A stretch of DNA of 42,605 nucleotides from Prevotella sp. (GCA_022511065.1 JAFLSG010000017.1:1-42605), one strand, 5' to 3'. Positions 33,391 through 42,505 are shown, counted from the first letter of the stretch. Notes: generated from the letters alone by a model not told the origin. Numbers and translations: made by a program.

Positions 33391-35326
33391 GTTGCTTGCA
33401 CCGGCAAAGAATCTGGAATGTGGCATCGCGGCGATAGACCATGGTGCCGATGCTGTTTACATTGGGGCTTCCAGATTCGGGGCGCGTGCGGCGGCTGGCA
33501 ATGGGGTGGATGATATCAGGAAACTCTGCGACTATGCCCGTCCCTATGGCGTGAAAGTGTATGTGACGGTAAACACCATTCTTTACGATGGCGAACTTGA
33601 GGCCACCCGTCTGCTGCTGAAGGAATTGGCAAGTGCGGGTGTGGATGCCGTTTTGGTGCAGGATATGGCCATCTTGCAGTTGGCGGAAGAAGTCTTGCCA
33701 TTGGGGATGGTGCTCCATGCTTCTACGCAGACTGATAATCGCACAGTGGAGAAAGTGAAGTGGCTTTGTGATAGGGGCTTCTCTCGCGTGGTGCTTGCCC
33801 GTGAACTTTCTGTTGAAGAGATTGCGGAGATTCATCGGGAAGTGCCTGATGTGGAGTTGGAAGTGTTTGTTCATGGTGCGCTTTGCGTGAGCTATTCTGG
33901 TCAGTGCTATGCTTCGCAGCATTGTTTTGGCAGGAGTGCCAATAGGGGAGAGTGTGCGCAATTTTGCCGGATGCCTTTTTCGTTGGTAGATGCCGATGGC
34001 AGGGTATTAGAGCGCGAGCGTTATCTCCTTTCGCTGAAAGATATGAATCAGAGCAGCAATCTGCTGAGATTAGCTGAAGCGGGTGCCACTTCCTTCAAGA
34101 TAGAAGGGCGGCTGAAGGATGCGGCTTATGTGAAGAATGTGACGGCGGCTTACAGCGAGCGACTGAACGAAATCGTCCGCAGACATCCCGATAAATATCG
34201 CCGTGCTTCTCTCGGCAGGTGTGAGTATTCATTTACTCCCGACTTGGAAAGAACTTTCAATCGGGGCTATACTGATTATTTTGCGGATGGTCGTAAAATG
34301 GGCATTGTGTCGTTTGATACACCGAAAGCGATAGGAACGTATGTTGGGACGGTTAAAGAAATGCGGCGGGATTCTTTTAATGTGGCTGGCACGGCACGTT
34401 TTTCAAACGGTGACGGGTTGTGTTTTCTGAATGCAGACCGCCAATTTGAAGGATTTCGTGCTAATAGGGTGGAGGGCAATCGTATCTATCCGTTCAAGAT
34501 GCCAAAGGGACTGCGTCCAGGCATGGCGTTGTATCGGAACAGCGATCAGGAATTTGAGCGCGTGCTTTCAAAGCCGAGTGCCAGGCGTAGGATTCCCATT
34601 AGTCTCTCGCTTAGTGTTACGGATGGAGGATTTGCGCTTTCAGCGAGGCTATACGATAGTGAAACCTCCGCGCATGATGGCAAAGCATTGTTGCATGATG
34701 ACGAAATATCAGTATGTATAGAAGCAGAGCATCAACCTGCTCTGAAATCTCCGCGTGAGAATTTGATTCGTCAGCTCACAAAATTAGGTGATTCGCATTA
34801 TGAATGCAAGGTGGTTTCCATACCAGACGATTTCGCATATTTCATCCCGAACAGCCAACTTTCCGAACTTCGGCATCAGTTGATGGAGCGGTTGGATGTT
34901 TTGGCAGATTTTTACAAGCACGCCAATAATGGGAAAGAACAATCTACTGCAATTCAATCGAATGCAACCTCTCCGCAGAAAGATGCAAAAGGTGGTTCCC
35001 ATTACGCCCACCCTTACCTCTATAATATCTCTAACAAACTCTCTCAGGCATTCTATCATGCCACGGCAAAATCTGCATACGAGTTGCAAGGCGGCGACGG
35101 GCCTATCATGCAATGCCGGTATTGCATCAAGTATTCTCTTGGTTTTTGCGTGCATCGGGGAGGTAAGAAACCAGATTGGCGTGAACCGCTCAGCCTTCGC
35201 TTGGCTGACGGGCGATGCTTTCCTTTGGAGTTTGATTGCAAGAACTGTCAAATGAACGTATATGGAAGTGCGCATAAAAGCCCGATTAACGCTGATAACC
35301 CCTTGAAGCCCCATGACAAGATATAA
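33377..35326 (+). CDS. Peptidase U32 family protein (RlhA/TrhP-like)
   Basis: A 649-aa protein. The N-terminal U32 domain (about 1-330) starts with LELLAPAKNLECGIAAIDHGADAVYIG-type sequence and has the cysteine set GALCVSYSGQCY…NRGECAQFCR (about 170-195). That set is used in this family for an iron-sulfur cluster. Despite the peptidase name, E. coli members RlhA and TrhP/TrhO-linked proteins hydroxylate RNA (23S C2501 or tRNA U34), and the length is near that of RlhA (about 650 aa). The C-terminal part carries another cysteine cluster (MQCRYCIKYSLGFCVHRGG, then FDCKNCQMNVYG). RNA hydroxylation is the best guess; which RNA is not known. It overlaps metA and the next gene by 14 bases each. Confidence 0.85.
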   Translation: MTSLELLAPAKNLECGIAAIDHGADAVYIGASRFGARAAAGNGVDDIRKLCDYARPYGVKVYVTVNTILYDGELEATRLLLKELASAGVDAVLVQDMAILQLAEEVLPLGMVLHASTQTDNRTVEKVKWLCDRGFSRVVLARELSVEEIAEIHREVPDVELEVFVHGALCVSYSGQCYASQHCFGRSANRGECAQFCRMPFSLVDADGRVLERERYLLSLKDMNQSSNLLRLAEAGATSFKIEGRLKDAAYVKNVTAAYSERLNEIVRRHPDKYRRASLGRCEYSFTPDLERTFNRGYTDYFADGRKMGIVSFDTPKAIGTYVGTVKEMRRDSFNVAGTARFSNGDGLCFLNADRQFEGFRANRVEGNRIYPFKMPKGLRPGMALYRNSDQEFERVLSKPSARRRIPISLSLSVTDGGFALSARLYDSETSAHDGKALLHDDEISVCIEAEHQPALKSPRENLIRQLTKLGDSHYECKVVSIPDDFAYFIPNSQLSELRHQLMERLDVLADFYKHANNGKEQSTAIQSNATSPQKDAKGGSHYAHPYLYNISNKLSQAFYHATAKSAYELQGGDGPIMQCRYCIKYSLGFCVHRGGKKPDWREPLSLRLADGRCFPLEFDCKNCQMNVYGSAHKSPINADNPLKPHDKI

Positions 35327-36284
35327 CTACCTGCTGAAAAGACTCATACCATTGGTGTATTGCCTATGGCTGATGATGCTGACAGGCTGCTACCATCGCG
35401 GCCCGCAAACCCCTGATGCATGGGATATGACTAAACAGCAATTGGATTCCATCTCGTTCTATACCACCCACCACTATACGCAAAACTACAATTTCGTAGT
35501 CACGGCAGACTCATTGGTCATTGCCGAGCAACGCCCTGAATGTATGGCTGTGCCCGATGTGGTGTCGGCAGAGATGGAGGTAGCGGGGGCGGAGTGGAAA
35601 AAAGATTCCATTACGTTGCGGAAGCGAGATCACATCGTGGTGGCTGACATCAAGACGCTGCCTACTGATACGATAGACTCGGTGTGGGTGAAGGTGGCGC
35701 GCGACCAGACAACCTTTGGATGGGTGCGTGAGGGCGAGTTATTGGGTAGTGTATCGCCAGACGACCCCATCAGCCAGTTCATCGACTTCTTCTCGGACAC
35801 TCACCTGTTGATTTTCCTCGCCTTCTGCGTGGTGGTCATGGTGGCATACGGACTTCGCATCCTGATGCGCAAGGGCGTGAAAATCGTGCATTTCGATGAC
35901 ATCCCTTCATTCTATCCCACGCTGCTCTGCTTACTGGTTGCCTCGTCAGCCGTGCTTTACAGTTCCATACAAATGTTCGAGGTTGAGTCGTGGCGGCATT
36001 TCTATTATCATCCCTCGCTCAATCCGTTTGCGCTTCCGCTTCATCTGGGCATATTCATCTCTTCCGTCTGGGCAATCATCATCGTGGCGATTGCCACTAT
36101 TGACGATGTGCTGAGGCACATGCCTTTTGGCGGTGGGGTGCTCTATCTTTGCGGACTGATGGGCGTATGTTCGGTGTGCTATGTGGTGTTCAGCGTCACA
36201 ACTTTGTATTATATTGGTTATCCGCTGCTGCTTGCCTACTACGTGTTTGCCATCTATCGGCTTACCCTGCAACGCTCGCTTTAA
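35313..36284 (+). CDS. Membrane protein of unknown function with SH3-like segment
   Basis: A 323-aa protein I do not recognise. It begins with a hydrophobic segment ending in a lipobox-like LTGC (C26), so it may be a lipoprotein. A soluble part (about 30-160) contains VWVKVARDQTTFGWVREGELLGS, which resembles a bacterial SH3 domain. Then come about five membrane helices, the first near 165-190 and the rest from about 200 to 320. A lipid-anchored N-terminus followed by membrane helices would place the SH3-like part in the periplasm. Start ATG 35313 overlaps the U32 stop by 14 bases. Its stop shares the four bases TTAA (36281-36284) with the stop of convergent hemW. Confidence 0.65.
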   Translation: MTRYNYLLKRLIPLVYCLWLMMLTGCYHRGPQTPDAWDMTKQQLDSISFYTTHHYTQNYNFVVTADSLVIAEQRPECMAVPDVVSAEMEVAGAEWKKDSITLRKRDHIVVADIKTLPTDTIDSVWVKVARDQTTFGWVREGELLGSVSPDDPISQFIDFFSDTHLLIFLAFCVVVMVAYGLRILMRKGVKIVHFDDIPSFYPTLLCLLVASSAVLYSSIQMFEVESWRHFYYHPSLNPFALPLHLGIFISSVWAIIIVAIATIDDVLRHMPFGGGVLYLCGLMGVCSVCYVVFSVTTLYYIGYPLLLAYYVFAIYRLTLQRSL

Positions 36285-37408
36285 TCCACATATATCAGCT
36301 CGCGCATAATCATGTCGCTGACGAAGATGCCTTGCCTCGTAAGGCGCAGCCAAGTGCCCTCTTTTTCCAAAAGACCCGTCTTAACGAATTTATCAGCCAT
36401 CTTATTGCAATAAGCAGCATAGTTATCAGCATAAGATGCCATGTTAATTCCCTCACGAGTCCGCAAGGCCACGGTGACGGCATCGTTGTATCTCGTACGC
36501 TCATCCAAAGGCTCGCGCTCGGCAGGAATATGCCCTTTTTCGATGCCCCTGATGTATGCCCTGATGTCACTCACATTCCACTGGCGGCTCTCGATGTCGT
36601 ATGAGTGAGCTGCTGCTCCGAAACCCATATAGGGCACGCCGGTCCAATAGCTGGAGTTGTGGCGTGAACGGTAGCCTTTTCGGGCAAAGTTACTTACTTC
36701 GTAGTGCTCATAGCCTGCGCTTTCCAAGCGGTCTATGAGTAGGTTGAACATCGCGACGCTTAAATCCTCGCTGGCTTCTTCAGTTTCACCCTTTTCGAGC
36801 ATCTGATAGAGTGGGGTATCTTCTTCGAACATCAGGCTGTAGGCGGATATATGCTCCACGCCTAATGATAGTGCCGATGCGATGTCTTGCGCCCAGATGT
36901 CCATCGTCTGGCCGGGTATTCCATACATCAGGTCAATGCTGATGTTATTGATACCAACTTTCCGAAGCCGCTCCACGGCTTCAGTTACCTGACGGGCATT
37001 GTGACGGCGGCGGATGAATCGTAGCAGGGGCTCGCTGAAGGTCTGCGCACCCATGCTGACGCGATTGACGGGCAACTGCCGTAAAGAATCAGCAAACTCA
37101 TCGGTCACATCGTCTGGGTTGCATTCCATCGTGACCTCCATCTGCTGCCCCACATTATATATATTATAGCATTCGTGGAGCGTGTCGAATAGTTGGGTCA
37201 GTTGGGCGAAGGAAAGTTGCGATGGCGTGCCGCCGCCGAGATAGATGGTAGAGATTTGTTGCCCATCGAACTCCCCTCGTCGCATCCTGATTTCTTGGCA
37301 AAGCGCATCAACATAGCGCTGGCGCATGGATGCTTCGGTAGTGGAATAAAAGCCGCAATAAATGCACCGGCTCTTGCAAAAGGGAATATGGATGTAGATG
37401 CCTGCCAT
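36281..37408 (-). CDS. hemW: HemW-like radical SAM heme chaperone
   Basis: A 375-aa protein of the HemN/HemW group. Near the N-terminus IYIHIPFCKSRCIYCGFYS carries the CxxxCxxC motif for the 4Fe-4S cluster, followed by a second family motif, YLGGGTPSQL. The RHNSSYWTG stretch (near residue 270) fits the HemW side of the family. HemW hands heme to respiratory enzymes; it is often mislabelled as coproporphyrinogen dehydrogenase. I choose the ATG at 37408 (MAGIYIHIPF). The longer frame, from a TTG at 37498, runs through AT-rich promoter sequence. It ends tail to tail with the 323-aa membrane protein. Confidence 0.9.
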   Translation of the reverse strand: MAGIYIHIPFCKSRCIYCGFYSTTEASMRQRYVDALCQEIRMRRGEFDGQQISTIYLGGGTPSQLSFAQLTQLFDTLHECYNIYNVGQQMEVTMECNPDDVTDEFADSLRQLPVNRVSMGAQTFSEPLLRFIRRRHNARQVTEAVERLRKVGINNISIDLMYGIPGQTMDIWAQDIASALSLGVEHISAYSLMFEEDTPLYQMLEKGETEEASEDLSVAMFNLLIDRLESAGYEHYEVSNFARKGYRSRHNSSYWTGVPYMGFGAAAHSYDIESRQWNVSDIRAYIRGIEKGHIPAEREPLDERTRYNDAVTVALRTREGINMASYADNYAAYCNKMADKFVKTGLLEKEGTWLRLTRQGIFVSDMIMRELIYVD

Positions 37409-37483
37409 AGCTTTCCTGCAACCGACATGGAAGCCGGATGTGCGCACAAAATTACTAATTATGCTTAATATTTGAAAGATTTT

Positions 37484-37514
37484 TTTGTGTTTTCTCAAAA
37501 AATGGCTACCTTTA
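37484..37514 (+). promoter_or_regulatory. Promoter of the EF-G2-like gene
   Basis: TTTG (37484-37487) and TACCTTTA (37507-37514), 19 bases apart, match the Bacteroidetes promoter with one change in the last -7 base. The -7 box is 37 bases before the start codon. In B. thetaiotaomicron the EF-G2 gene is under carbon-starvation control by the regulator Cur; a site for it was not identified here. Confidence 0.65.
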
Positions 37515-37551
37515 TACCCACAAAATTATATAATCCTAAAACTATATAGAT

Positions 37552-39711
37552 ATGAAAGTCTATCAAACCAACGAAATCAAGAACATTGCACTGCTTGGCA
37601 GTGCGGGTAGCGGCAAGACTACTCTTGCCGAGGCAATGCTTTACGAAGCAGGTATTATCAAGCGTCGTGGAACCGTTGAGGGTAAGAACACGGTCAGCGA
37701 CTATTTCCCTGTGGAACAGGAATATGGCTACTCCGTATTCTCGACTGTATTCCACGTGGAATGGAACAACAAGAAGTTGAACATCATCGACTGCCCAGGC
37801 TCTGATGACTTCGTGGGCGGTGCCATCACGGCTCTGAACGTGACGGACCAGGCTGTGATTCTCGTCAATGGCCAGTATGGTCCAGAAGTGGGCACGATGA
37901 ATGCCTTCCGCTACACGGATAAGTTGCAGAAGCCCGTCATCTTCCTCGTGAATCAGCTCGACAGGGATAATTGCGACTATGATGCCATCCTTTCCAACCT
38001 GAAGGAGGTTTATGGCTCCAAGTGTGTGCCCGTGCAGTATCCGATTGCTACCGGCGCAGGTTTCAATGCCGTTATCGATGTGCTGCTGATGAAGAAATAC
38101 TCTTGGAAACCCGAGGGCGGCGCGCCGATTATCGAGGACATTCCTGCCGACCAGATGGAGAAGGCTCATGAGTTGCACGCCGCATTGGTGGAGGCTGCCG
38201 CAGCCAACGATGATACGCTGATGGAGAAGTTCTTCGAAGAGGAGCATCTTACTGAGGATGAGATGCGTGAGGGTATCCGCAAGGGCTTGATTACCCGTAG
38301 CATCTACCCCGTATTCTGCGTATGCGCAGGCAAGGATATGGGCGTTCGTCGTCTGATGGAGTTCTTGGGCAACGTGGTTCCTTTCGTGAGCGATATGCCA
38401 AAGGTTACCAATACGCAGGGCGCAGAGGTGGCTCCAGACACCAATGGTCCGGCATCACTCTATTTCTTCAAGACCGGTGTTGAGCCTCATATCGGTGAGG
38501 TGAGCTACTTTAAGGTGATGAGTGGTTCGGTGAAGACAGGCGATGACCTGACGAATGCTGACCGCGGCTCGAAGGAGCGCATAGGAACTATCTATGCCTG
38601 TGCAGGTGCTAACCGTATTCAGGTGGATCAGTTGAATGCTGGCGATATTGGTTGCACCGTGAAGCTGAAGGATGTGAAGACGGGTAACACGCTGAATGGC
38701 AAGGATGTCGAAAATCGCTTCGATTTCATCGTATATCCTAACTCCAAGTATTCCCGCGCCATCAAGGCTGTCAATGAGGCAGAGACCGAGAAGATGATGG
38801 CTGCCCTGACCAAGATGAGGCAGGAAGATCCTACGTGGGTGGTTGAGCAATCAAAGGAATTGCGTCAGATTATCGTTCACGGACAAGGTGAGTTCCATCT
38901 GCGCACGCTGAAGTGGCGTATGGAGAACAATGAGAAGATTCAGATTGAATATGTTGAGCCGAAGATTCCGTATCGTGAGACGATCACGAAGATGGCGCGC
39001 GCTGACTATCGTCATAAGAAGCAGTCGGGTGGTGCTGGTCAGTTCGGTGAGGTTCATCTCATTGTAGAGCCTTACACGGAGGGTATGGAAGACCCGACAT
39101 CGTTCAAGATCAATGGTCAGGAGTTCAAGATGAACATCAAGAGCAAGGAAGAGATTGACCTTGAGTGGGGTGGCAAGCTTGTGTTCCTCAACTCGGTGGT
39201 TGGTGGTGCTATCGACCTGCGTTTTATGCCTGCTATCCTGAAGGGTATCATGGAGCGCATGGAGCGTGGGCCGCTTACCGGCTCTTATGCCCGCGATGTC
39301 CGCGTCATTGTCTATGACGGTAAGATGCACCCGGTAGATTCCAACGAACTTTCCTTCATGCTTGCGGGACGTAATGCCTTCTCGGCTGCTTTCCGTGAGG
39401 CTGGTCCTAAGGTTCTTGAGCCTATCTATGACCTTGAGGTGCTTGTGCCTGCTGACTATATGGGTGATGTGATGAGTGACTTGCAGGGTCGCCGTGCTAT
39501 CATCATGGGTATGGATAGTGAGGCTGGCTATCAGAAGCTTTCTGCCAAGATTCCTTTGAAGGAGCTTGCTTCTTATTCCATCGCACTCAGCTCGCTGACT
39601 GGTGGTCGTGCTTCTTTCAGCACTAAGTTTGCCAGCTATGAGCTTGTTCCGAACGACATTCAGCAGGCTCTCATCAAGGAGCACGAGGCTGAAGAAAAGG
39701 ATGAGGATTAA
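37552..39711 (+). CDS. EF-G2-type elongation factor G paralogue
   Basis: A 719-aa protein with all EF-G domains: G domain (about 1-280), domain II (about 300-390) and domains III-V (about 400-690, with the EF-G-type RETI-containing start of domain IV). The G domain departs from active EF-G. G1 is GSAGSGKT (16-23, usually GHVDAGKT or GHIDAGKT). The switch I GIT is GYSV (59-62). G3 is DCPGS (80-84) with Ser84 in place of the catalytic histidine of DTPGH. G4 is NQLD (134-137) instead of NKMD. This fits Bacteroides EF-G2, which is reported to translocate without GTPase activity and to matter under starvation. The normal fusA is expected elsewhere in the genome. Confidence 0.9.
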   Translation: MKVYQTNEIKNIALLGSAGSGKTTLAEAMLYEAGIIKRRGTVEGKNTVSDYFPVEQEYGYSVFSTVFHVEWNNKKLNIIDCPGSDDFVGGAITALNVTDQAVILVNGQYGPEVGTMNAFRYTDKLQKPVIFLVNQLDRDNCDYDAILSNLKEVYGSKCVPVQYPIATGAGFNAVIDVLLMKKYSWKPEGGAPIIEDIPADQMEKAHELHAALVEAAAANDDTLMEKFFEEEHLTEDEMREGIRKGLITRSIYPVFCVCAGKDMGVRRLMEFLGNVVPFVSDMPKVTNTQGAEVAPDTNGPASLYFFKTGVEPHIGEVSYFKVMSGSVKTGDDLTNADRGSKERIGTIYACAGANRIQVDQLNAGDIGCTVKLKDVKTGNTLNGKDVENRFDFIVYPNSKYSRAIKAVNEAETEKMMAALTKMRQEDPTWVVEQSKELRQIIVHGQGEFHLRTLKWRMENNEKIQIEYVEPKIPYRETITKMARADYRHKKQSGGAGQFGEVHLIVEPYTEGMEDPTSFKINGQEFKMNIKSKEEIDLEWGGKLVFLNSVVGGAIDLRFMPAILKGIMERMERGPLTGSYARDVRVIVYDGKMHPVDSNELSFMLAGRNAFSAAFREAGPKVLEPIYDLEVLVPADYMGDVMSDLQGRRAIIMGMDSEAGYQKLSAKIPLKELASYSIALSSLTGGRASFSTKFASYELVPNDIQQALIKEHEAEEKDED

Positions 39712-39742
39712 ATTTACCCCTTTTTATATAGTTTATTTCGTA

Positions 39743-39775
39743 GGGCAATGGATCGTGAGATTCATTGCCTTTTTT
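39743..39775 (+). terminator. Terminator of the EF-G2-like gene
   Basis: GGCAATG (39744-39750) pairs with CATTGCC (39763-39769), helped by ATC/GAT inside, and is followed by TTTTTT. Confidence 0.88.
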
Positions 39776-39891
39776 ATTTTATGCTGCCATTTTTTGTGAA
39801 CGTGAATGGAATTTTAGTTGTAAATATGCAATTAAAATTTTATAAAATACATAATTTTAGCAAAAATAGATAAGATAATTAACAATATTGA

Positions 39892-39921
39892 TTGGTGTAT
39901 TTAAGAATTCAAGTATCTTTG
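39892..39921 (+). promoter_or_regulatory. Promoter of rprX-rprY
   Basis: TTG (39892-39894) and TATCTTTG (39914-39921) with 19 bases between match the Bacteroidetes promoter, 44 bases before rprX. The region 39776-39891 is AT-rich and holds no gene. Confidence 0.7.
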
Positions 39922-39949
39922 TAACCGAAAAAAGAAAGAAAACCATTCT

Positions 39950-39954
39950 GGAGG
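39950..39954 (+). promoter_or_regulatory. Shine-Dalgarno-like GGAGG before rprX
   Basis: GGAGG lies 11 bases before the ATG at 39966. Such sites are rare before genes in this window, so either strong initiation or chance is possible; the spacing is long. Confidence 0.4.
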
Positions 39955-39965
39955 CATAAACAGCG

Positions 39966-41525
39966 ATGAAGAAAAGTACGATTTGGATTATAGCGACGAT
40001 TATGGGATTCTCATTTATGGGACTTCTTCTGCTACAGCTGTCTTATATAGAAGAGATGGTGAAGATGAAGAAAGAACAGTTTGATGAATCGGTGAACCGA
40101 AGCCTTTATCAGGCGTCGCGCAATCTGGAGATGAACGAAACGCTGCGCTATTTAGAAAAGGATATCAAGCAGACAGAACGCCGTTCGTTTAGTCAGGATT
40201 CCGTGATGGTTGATGGGCTTGATGGAACGATTAAGCAATCTCATCAGTTCTCGGTTTCTGCCGACGATGGCACGGTTTATTCCTCTTTCGAGCTCAAGAC
40301 GTTTGCCATTAAGCCTGCCAGCGTACCCAAGGCGATGATACTCCGCACGGACAAGAACTCCATTTCCGAGGCTTCAAGGTCTTTGCAGGAAATCGTGCGC
40401 AACCGCTATGTCTATCAGAAGGCATTGCTTGACGAGGTGGTATATAATATCCTTTATACCGCAAGTGATAAGCCGCTGAAGGAGCGCGTCAATTTCAAGT
40501 TGCTTGATCAGGACATCCGTGCGGAATTGCTGAACAACGGCATCAATATCCCGTATCATTTTCGGGTAGAGACGGCTGATGGCCGCGAGGTTTATCGTTG
40601 CCCGGACTATTCCGATGAAGGCGAGGAATACACTTACAAGCAGATACTTTTCCGTAATGACCCTTCGGCGAAGATGGGTGTCGTCAGGATTCACTTTCCT
40701 GATATGAATTCCTACATCTTCTCCAGCGTGCGGTTTATGATTCCCTCGATGGTATTTACCATTGTGCTACTTGTTACGTTCATCTTCACCATCTTTGTCA
40801 TCTTCCGCCAGAAACGGTATTCGGAAATCAAGAACGACTTCATCAACAATATGACGCACGAGTTGAAAACGCCTATTTCCAGCATCTCGCTTGCCGCTCA
40901 GATGCTCAATGACGCGTCAGTATCCAAGAGTCCGTCTATGTTGGCGCACCTTGGGGGAGTCATTGCCGAAGAGACAAAGCGCCTGAGATTCCTGGTGGAA
41001 AGAGTGTTGCAGATGTCGATGTTCGACCGCCAGACGGCATCGTTCAAGAAGAAAGAGCTTGATCTCAATGAGTTGCTTGAAACTATCGCCGGCACGTTTA
41101 CGCTGCGCGTGGAGCATACAGGCGGTAAGATATATACGGAGATAGAGGCGGTGGATTCTGCCATCTATGTCGATGAGGTGCATTTTCAGAACGCCATCAC
41201 CAACTTGCTTGACAATGCGGTGAAATATCGCAAGCCAGAGGAGCCTCTCGACATCTACATCCGCACTTGGAACGAGAAGAACCGTCTTTGCTTCTCCATC
41301 CGCGACACTGGGCTGGGCATCAAGAAGGAAGACGTGAAGAAAATCTTCGATAAGTTCTATCGTGTCCATACGGGCAACGTACACAATGTCAAGGGTTTTG
41401 GGCTCGGTCTTGCTTATGTGAAGAAGATTATCACCCTATGCGAGGGCGACATCAAGTGCGACAGCGAACTGGGTAAGGGAACCACTTTCACGATATCCCT
41501 TCCCATCCTCACGGAAGAACGCTGA
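39966..41525 (+). CDS. rprX: RprX-type sensor histidine kinase
   Basis: Inner-membrane sensor kinase of 519 aa, the same length I recall for RprX of Bacteroides fragilis. A transmembrane helix at about 8-26 and a second at about 256-278 enclose a periplasmic sensing region of some 230 residues. The dimerisation and phosphoacceptor helix has NNMTHELKTPISSISLAAQM with the phosphorylated H298. The ATPase part shows the N box (FQNAITNLLDNAVKYR), G1 (DTGLGI), F box (IFDKFYRV) and G2 (GFGLGLAYV). The response regulator follows 49 bases later. The stimulus is unknown; in B. fragilis the pair was linked to tetracycline-related regulation and later to oxidative stress. Confidence 0.9.
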   Translation: MKKSTIWIIATIMGFSFMGLLLLQLSYIEEMVKMKKEQFDESVNRSLYQASRNLEMNETLRYLEKDIKQTERRSFSQDSVMVDGLDGTIKQSHQFSVSADDGTVYSSFELKTFAIKPASVPKAMILRTDKNSISEASRSLQEIVRNRYVYQKALLDEVVYNILYTASDKPLKERVNFKLLDQDIRAELLNNGINIPYHFRVETADGREVYRCPDYSDEGEEYTYKQILFRNDPSAKMGVVRIHFPDMNSYIFSSVRFMIPSMVFTIVLLVTFIFTIFVIFRQKRYSEIKNDFINNMTHELKTPISSISLAAQMLNDASVSKSPSMLAHLGGVIAEETKRLRFLVERVLQMSMFDRQTASFKKKELDLNELLETIAGTFTLRVEHTGGKIYTEIEAVDSAIYVDEVHFQNAITNLLDNAVKYRKPEEPLDIYIRTWNEKNRLCFSIRDTGLGIKKEDVKKIFDKFYRVHTGNVHNVKGFGLGLAYVKKIITLCEGDIKCDSELGKGTTFTISLPILTEER

Positions 41526-41574
41526 CGGCACGCGACTGACAAGAATAATAGTATTAACCAAATAAAATGAGATT

Positions 41575-42279
41575 ATGGAAGAGAATTTGAGAATTTTGCT
41601 TTGCGAGGACGATGAAAACCTCGGAATGTTGCTTCGTGAGTATCTGCAGGCGAAAGGATATATCGCTGAGTTGTGCCCCGATGGAGAGGCTGGCTTCAAG
41701 GCATTCCAGAAGACGAAGTACGACATCTGTGTGCTCGACGTGATGATGCCCAAGAAAGACGGATTCACGCTGGCGCAGGAGATACGTGCCGCCAATGCTG
41801 ACGTGCCCATCATCTTCCTGACCGCAAGAGCCTTGAAGGACGACATCGTAGAGGGCTTCAAGAACGGTGCAGACGACTATCTCACTAAACCCTTCTCTAT
41901 GGAAGAGTTAGTGCTTCGCATTGAGGCCATCCTTCGCCGCACGAAGGGCAAGAAGAGTAAGGAATCTACCGTTTACCGCATCGGCCGCTTCACATTCGAT
42001 ACCCAGAAGCAGCTGCTTTTGATTGATGACGAGCAGCGTAAGCTAACAACGAAGGAGAATGAGCTGCTTGCCCTGCTTTGCAGCCACTCCAACGAGATTC
42101 TGCAGCGCGACTTCGCCCTGAAGACCATCTGGATAGACGATAATTACTTCAATGCCCGCTCTATGGATGTCTATATCACCAAGCTGCGCAAGCATCTGAA
42201 GGACGACCCGCAGATTGAGATTATCAACATCCACGGTAAGGGCTATAAGCTGATTACTCCGGAGGAAGATCAGGATTGA
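41575..42279 (+). CDS. rprY: RprY-type response regulator, OmpR family
   Basis: A 234-aa DNA-binding regulator. The receiver domain (about 5-120) has the acidic pair in CEDDEN (D12, D13), phosphoacceptor D55 in VLDVMMPKKDG, the conserved threonine/serine in FLTARA and lysine in YLTKPFS. The winged-helix domain (about 135-230) has RKLTTKENELLALLCSHSNEI and SMDVYITKLRKHLKDDP, typical of OmpR/PhoB. It is the partner of the preceding kinase. A 52-aa gene starts on the last base of its stop codon. Confidence 0.93.
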   Translation: MEENLRILLCEDDENLGMLLREYLQAKGYIAELCPDGEAGFKAFQKTKYDICVLDVMMPKKDGFTLAQEIRAANADVPIIFLTARALKDDIVEGFKNGADDYLTKPFSMEELVLRIEAILRRTKGKKSKESTVYRIGRFTFDTQKQLLLIDDEQRKLTTKENELLALLCSHSNEILQRDFALKTIWIDDNYFNARSMDVYITKLRKHLKDDPQIEIINIHGKGYKLITPEEDQD

Positions 42280-42437
42280 TGGGACTGGCACTGGTAGTGG
42301 CAGGGGCACTCCTGCTGATAGTGGCATATTGCGTAGGCTGGACGGGGAGCAATTGGGTGCTCCTCGTCGGCTTGATGCTCGTCATTACGGGCACCGTGTT
42401 GCACGTTAGGCAGCAGAAAAGCAGGGAAAAATATTAA
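42279..42437 (+). CDS. Small two-helix membrane protein after rprY
   Basis: A 52-aa frame starting MGLALVVAGALLLIVAYCVG and ending in a basic, polar tail (HVRQQKSREKY). Two hydrophobic segments (about residues 2-20 and 26-41) with a WTGSNW turn suggest a hairpin in the inner membrane. The ATG overlaps the rprY TGA by one base (TGATG), which favours coupled translation and argues that the frame is real. I do not recognise a family. Being made with the two-component pair it could modulate RprX, but that is inference. Confidence 0.65.
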   Translation: MGLALVVAGALLLIVAYCVGWTGSNWVLLVGLMLVITGTVLHVRQQKSREKY

Positions 42438-42497
42438 ATTCCGTTAAACAAAACAGCAATTCTCTGCCGTTTACACTCGATTCTTAATAAAATTTAG

Positions 42498-42505
42498 TAC
42501 CTTTG
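42498..42505 (+). promoter_or_regulatory. Putative -7 box for the rpsF operon
   Basis: TACCTTTG lies 48 bases before the rpsF start and matches the -7 consensus well; the -33 box is weak. Confidence 0.6.

Noticed and set aside
33377..35326. Secreted collagenase, from the U32 peptidase name
   Set aside because: There is no signal peptide, and the cysteine set and length fit the RNA-hydroxylating members.
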